NCBI GenBank assembly: GCA_041441455.1
Contig: JASDTB010000056.1
Coordinates: forward strand, 5,041-69,040
From: JAFIHK01 sp041441455
GTDB lineage: Bacteria > Bacteroidota > Bacteroidia > Bacteroidales > UBA932
DNA length: 64,000 nt
Direction: 5' to 3'
In this document: positions 61,697 through 64,000 of the stretch, one piece after another
Layout: each line of letters opens with the position of its first letter
Numbering within the stretch: position 1 is the first letter of the stretch
Made by a program: the position numbers and the translations under genes
Notes under the pieces: generated by a model
What the model was told of the DNA's origin: nothing
The model's database searches: none
The model's input: only the letters and a program-made list of their open reading frames with translations

Positions 61697-62746
61697 ATGA
61701 ATAGAATACTTAAATTATTTACTGCGACTTCAATTTTTGTTACGCTCTTCGTTTCATGTTCAAATGATTCTTCATTGATTAAAGTTGAAGAGCTCAATTT
61801 TAAAGAAGTTGTTAAAGTTGAGCCTGATACGCTGCTTAACAATATCACATTAAACGAGTTCGCTAACATGATTGTTATTGATAGCCTGCTTATTGTCAAT
61901 TCGTACAATAGAGAATATGTGATACATGTTTTTGATAAACGTAATGGTTCCTTTATAAATAACTTTCTGAAAATCGGAAATGGTCCTGGCGAATTTATTT
62001 CTTCTGGATTCCGAATAAGTAAAATTGGGAAAATGTTATATGTATATTCACCTTCGGTAAACCTTATGAGGAGGTATTATTTTCCAAAATTACTTAATAA
62101 TTCAATCCCTGAAGAAGAGGTTTCGTTTAAAGAAGATTCAAGAATAACAGTTCCAATAAAAAATAATTATATAGCTTAGACATATTATAAAGAAAGGTTT
62201 TTGCTATATGATCACCTAGGAATGCGTTTGTCTAAATATGACTCATTTCCAAGATTTTTTAATGATGATGATTCAAGTGATCTTCGGACATTTTATTTAA
62301 ATTACCAACTTATTAACGTCAAGCCTGATCAGACAAAATTTTGCTCTACAACATTAGCTGGATCATTAATACAAGTGTTTAATATTAATAATGGTGCTAT
62401 CGAATTAGTTAAGCAAAAGGGATTTGAGCCACCAATAATATCTAAGTCGAAAGAAAAAAGAGGATTTGCAGATAAAGAGTGTATTTTAGGATTTAGACAC
62501 ATACAAGTAACAGATGAATATATTTATGTATTGTATTGTGGAACAAAAGTGAAGGATTTGAATAAAAATAAAGATATTGTATCGAGTAATATCTATGTTT
62601 TTGATTGGAATTGTAAACCTATTAAGAAATACGAAATAAAAGATGGTAGGGCAACTTGCTTTTGTATAGATGAGCAAGATCAAAAAATATTTCTCTACTC
62701 TATCTTAGAAGATGGAGAAGCAACTCTATCGTATTTTAAATTATAG
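61697..62746 (+). pseudogene. 6-bladed beta-propeller lipoprotein interrupted by one in-frame TAG
   Basis: One reading frame of 350 codons, complete except for TAG at codon 161 (62177-62179). Before it: lipobox signal MNRILKLFTATSIFVTLFVSC and propeller strands such as VIHVFDKRNGSFINNFLKIG followed by NGPGEF. After it the same frame continues without a gap (TYYKERFLLYDHLGMR) to a normal end at 62746. The Bacteroidetes 6-bladed beta-propeller family has the same strand order across the break. A single nonsense mutation is the simplest explanation; a sequencing error or stop read-through are the alternatives. Confidence 0.8.
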
Positions 62747-62768
62747 TAGTTTCTATGACAAAAGAAGG

Positions 62769-62800
62769 GGTGATTAAAAGAGATTTTAGTCACCCTTTTC
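62769..62800 (+). terminator. Hairpin terminator after the beta-propeller pseudogene
   Basis: GGGTGATTAAAA (62769-62780) pairs with TTTTAGTCACCC (62785-62796) with one G-T pair and a GAGA loop, followed by TTTT. It starts 22 bases after the stop at 62746. Confidence 0.8.
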
Positions 62801-62840
62801 CTGATCTGCCTAAAATTTAGGAGATCAGATAGTTAAAGTA

Positions 62841-62892
62841 GTAAAATTATTTGACAAATTAAAGAAGTAAAATTATTTGACGAATTAAAGAA
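62841..62892. repeat. 26-bp direct tandem repeat, two full copies
   Basis: Copies at 62841-62866 and 62867-62892 begin GTAAAATTATTTGAC and differ at one position (A/G after TTGAC); a partial third copy, GTAAAAT, starts at 62893. The array lies directly upstream of the membrane-protein gene and contains TTGAC twice. It could be a slippage product or tandem binding sites. Confidence 0.85.
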
Positions 62893-62936
62893 GTAAAATA
62901 AAAATTTCAGCCCGAATCACTCTAATCCTTACGATT

Positions 62937-63383
62937 TTGTATTTTTTCATATTGTGTTTTAATGTGCTGTACTTATTTATTTCAGTACTGGCTTGGGTTT
63001 TGAACATCGGAACTGAGATTTTTTATCCAGATGTTGGTGCACTCATTCCTATTGTTTTTCTGATAAATATGTCGCAACTATCTAATGCTTGTTATGAAGA
63101 TAACATTGTTTTCTACTATAAGCTAACAAAAGATGACAAAATTAAGATAGCAATATATGCCAGCATGGGCTTAATTAACCCCATGCTGCTTTATTTGCAT
63201 ACAAAGTCATATGATCATTTTGCAAGTATATTTGGAATATTGAGATGTTTTCCAATCGTTAACATTTTTATGTATCTGAGATTAATCAAGAGATTGAAAC
63301 AAAAAGGATATGAGAATAATTTTGTAAATCTGTACTTTAAAGGAACGCTAATTTTGACTATAATCAGGGAGGAGAAATCATGA
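62937..63383 (+). CDS. Small integral membrane protein, start uncertain
   Basis: 148 residues from a TTG at 62937, with three or four hydrophobic segments (YFFILCFNVLYLFISVLAWVL; ALIPIVFLINM; IAIYASMGLINPMLLYL). The frame is open upstream to a TAA at 62886 and reads KISARITLILTI just before the TTG, which looks like the natural beginning of the first helix; the codon there is ATA (62898) and not ATG. Either a TTG or a non-standard start is used, or the start codon has been lost. It overlaps the YwqK-like gene by 4 bases. Not recognised. Confidence 0.55.
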   Translation: MYFFILCFNVLYLFISVLAWVLNIGTEIFYPDVGALIPIVFLINMSQLSNACYEDNIVFYYKLTKDDKIKIAIYASMGLINPMLLYLHTKSYDHFASIFGILRCFPIVNIFMYLRLIKRLKQKGYENNFVNLYFKGTLILTIIREEKS

Positions 63384-63961
63384 ACGCACATCACATTTCT
63401 GTAGTTTTTTTGTTTCTAGTTTTTTCCAATTACAGCAACACAACTGAAAAAAAAGAACTTTATGAAAACGGGGTACTCAAACCTCTATATCACGTTGATA
63501 AGAATGGGCAAAAAGAAGGGGAAGCCAAAATGTATTACCCAGATGGAAACTTGAAATTTGAAGCAGAATTTAAATCAGACCTAATTAACGGGAAAGCAAC
63601 TCTCTATGATGAGAATGGTGATATAATGGGAATTGCCTCCTATCCTAAGGGTAAATTACATGGAGTTTTTGTGAAGTACTACTCCAGTGGAAAATTAAAG
63701 GCAAAGATGAATTATTCTAATGACAAGATAAACGGAACGGCATATTCCTATTATGAATCAGGAGTTACAAATATTGAAGAGCAATATTTAAATGGAGTAT
63801 TGGATGGTATGTCAAAACATTATTATGAGGATGGCAAGCAATATGCAGAAGTCATGTACAAAAATGGTCTTAAAACTGGAGGATATAAACTTTATAATAA
63901 AAACGGTACGATTTCGGAAAAAGGAAGTTACTTAGACAATAAATTAAGGTTCATCCGATAA
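63380..63961 (+). CDS. YwqK-like MORN-repeat protein
   Basis: 193 residues: a hydrophobic export segment, then about six MORN-2 type repeats of 20-24 residues, for example MYYPDGNLKFEAEFKSDLING, YSSGKLKAKMNYSNDKING and YYEDGKQYAEVMYKNGLKTG. These are annotated as YwqK-family antitoxins in Bacteroidetes, but the name is inherited and most are secreted proteins of unknown function; no toxin gene is visible here. Its ATG overlaps the preceding stop by 4 bases (ATGA), so the two are translationally coupled. Confidence 0.82.
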   Translation: MNAHHISVVFLFLVFSNYSNTTEKKELYENGVLKPLYHVDKNGQKEGEAKMYYPDGNLKFEAEFKSDLINGKATLYDENGDIMGIASYPKGKLHGVFVKYYSSGKLKAKMNYSNDKINGTAYSYYESGVTNIEEQYLNGVLDGMSKHYYEDGKQYAEVMYKNGLKTGGYKLYNKNGTISEKGSYLDNKLRFIR

Positions 63962-64000
63962 ATGCGTAGTTTTTCTCATGCATTGCTAGTATTTTAAGTT

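Noticed and set aside
63380..63961. Antitoxin of a toxin-antitoxin pair
   Set aside because: The YwqK label is historical; the protein is exported and the neighbouring gene is a membrane protein with no toxin features.

Overview
The window looks like a chromosomal piece of a low-GC member of the Bacteroidota, probably Bacteroidales. The reasons are: TonB-dependent receptors with carboxypeptidase-regulatory N-terminal domains, S46 dipeptidyl-peptidases, secreted M16 peptidases, 6-bladed beta-propeller and YwqK/MORN proteins, few clear Shine-Dalgarno sites, frequent TTG starts, and scattered TAnnTTTG promoter boxes. No rRNA, tRNA, CRISPR array, integrase or insertion sequence could be seen. The species cannot be named from this sequence alone.

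Layout. (1) 1-4797, minus strand: an arsenic resistance region in two units. The first is arsR1, then ArsE-, ArsF- and ArsG-like genes and an ArsP-like permease. The second is arsR2-arsC-ACR3, behind a perfect 14-bp inverted repeat; ACR3 is cut by the window edge. (2) 4837-6361: PAP2 phosphatase, DCC-family thiol protein and pdxH. (3) 6431-15329: orphan hybrid-like histidine kinase, a GH16+GH20 glycosidase pair, a TonB-receptor-like outer-membrane protein, and a MarR-regulated P-type ATPase. (4) 15658-37318: a large peptidase region. A minus-strand unit (small secreted protein, polyferredoxin, M16) diverges from a plus-strand unit: M16, TonB receptor, DUF4876-like lipoprotein, DUF6850-like barrel, two S46 peptidases and a secreted TldD/TldE-like pair. 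(5) 37311-48800: MFS transporter, a flavinylation-type FMN-binding protein next to a 5'-truncated porin, an M3 oligopeptidase, a coiled-coil lipoprotein, and housekeeping genes (histidine phosphatase, SSB, CysRS, DUF362/DUF6599-like pair). (6) 49383-61645: an apparently continuous operon of three caspase-like (clan CD) HEAT-repeat peptidases around a second copy of the TonB receptor/DUF4876/DUF6850 trio. (7) 61697-63961: a beta-propeller gene broken by one in-frame TAG, a 26-bp tandem repeat, a small membrane protein and a YwqK-like MORN protein.

The main theme is envelope proteolysis. The same three-gene envelope module (receptor, surface lipoprotein, second barrel) occurs twice. Each copy is embedded in a different set of exported peptidases: M16/S46/TldDE in one case, caspase-like/HEAT in the other. 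My best candidate for an undescribed system is this peptidase-coupled module, for peptide capture or surface-protein processing. The caspase-like HEAT family with its HxHG...DAC(F/Y)NG dyad is the least familiar part. All functional links beyond gene order and motifs are inference.
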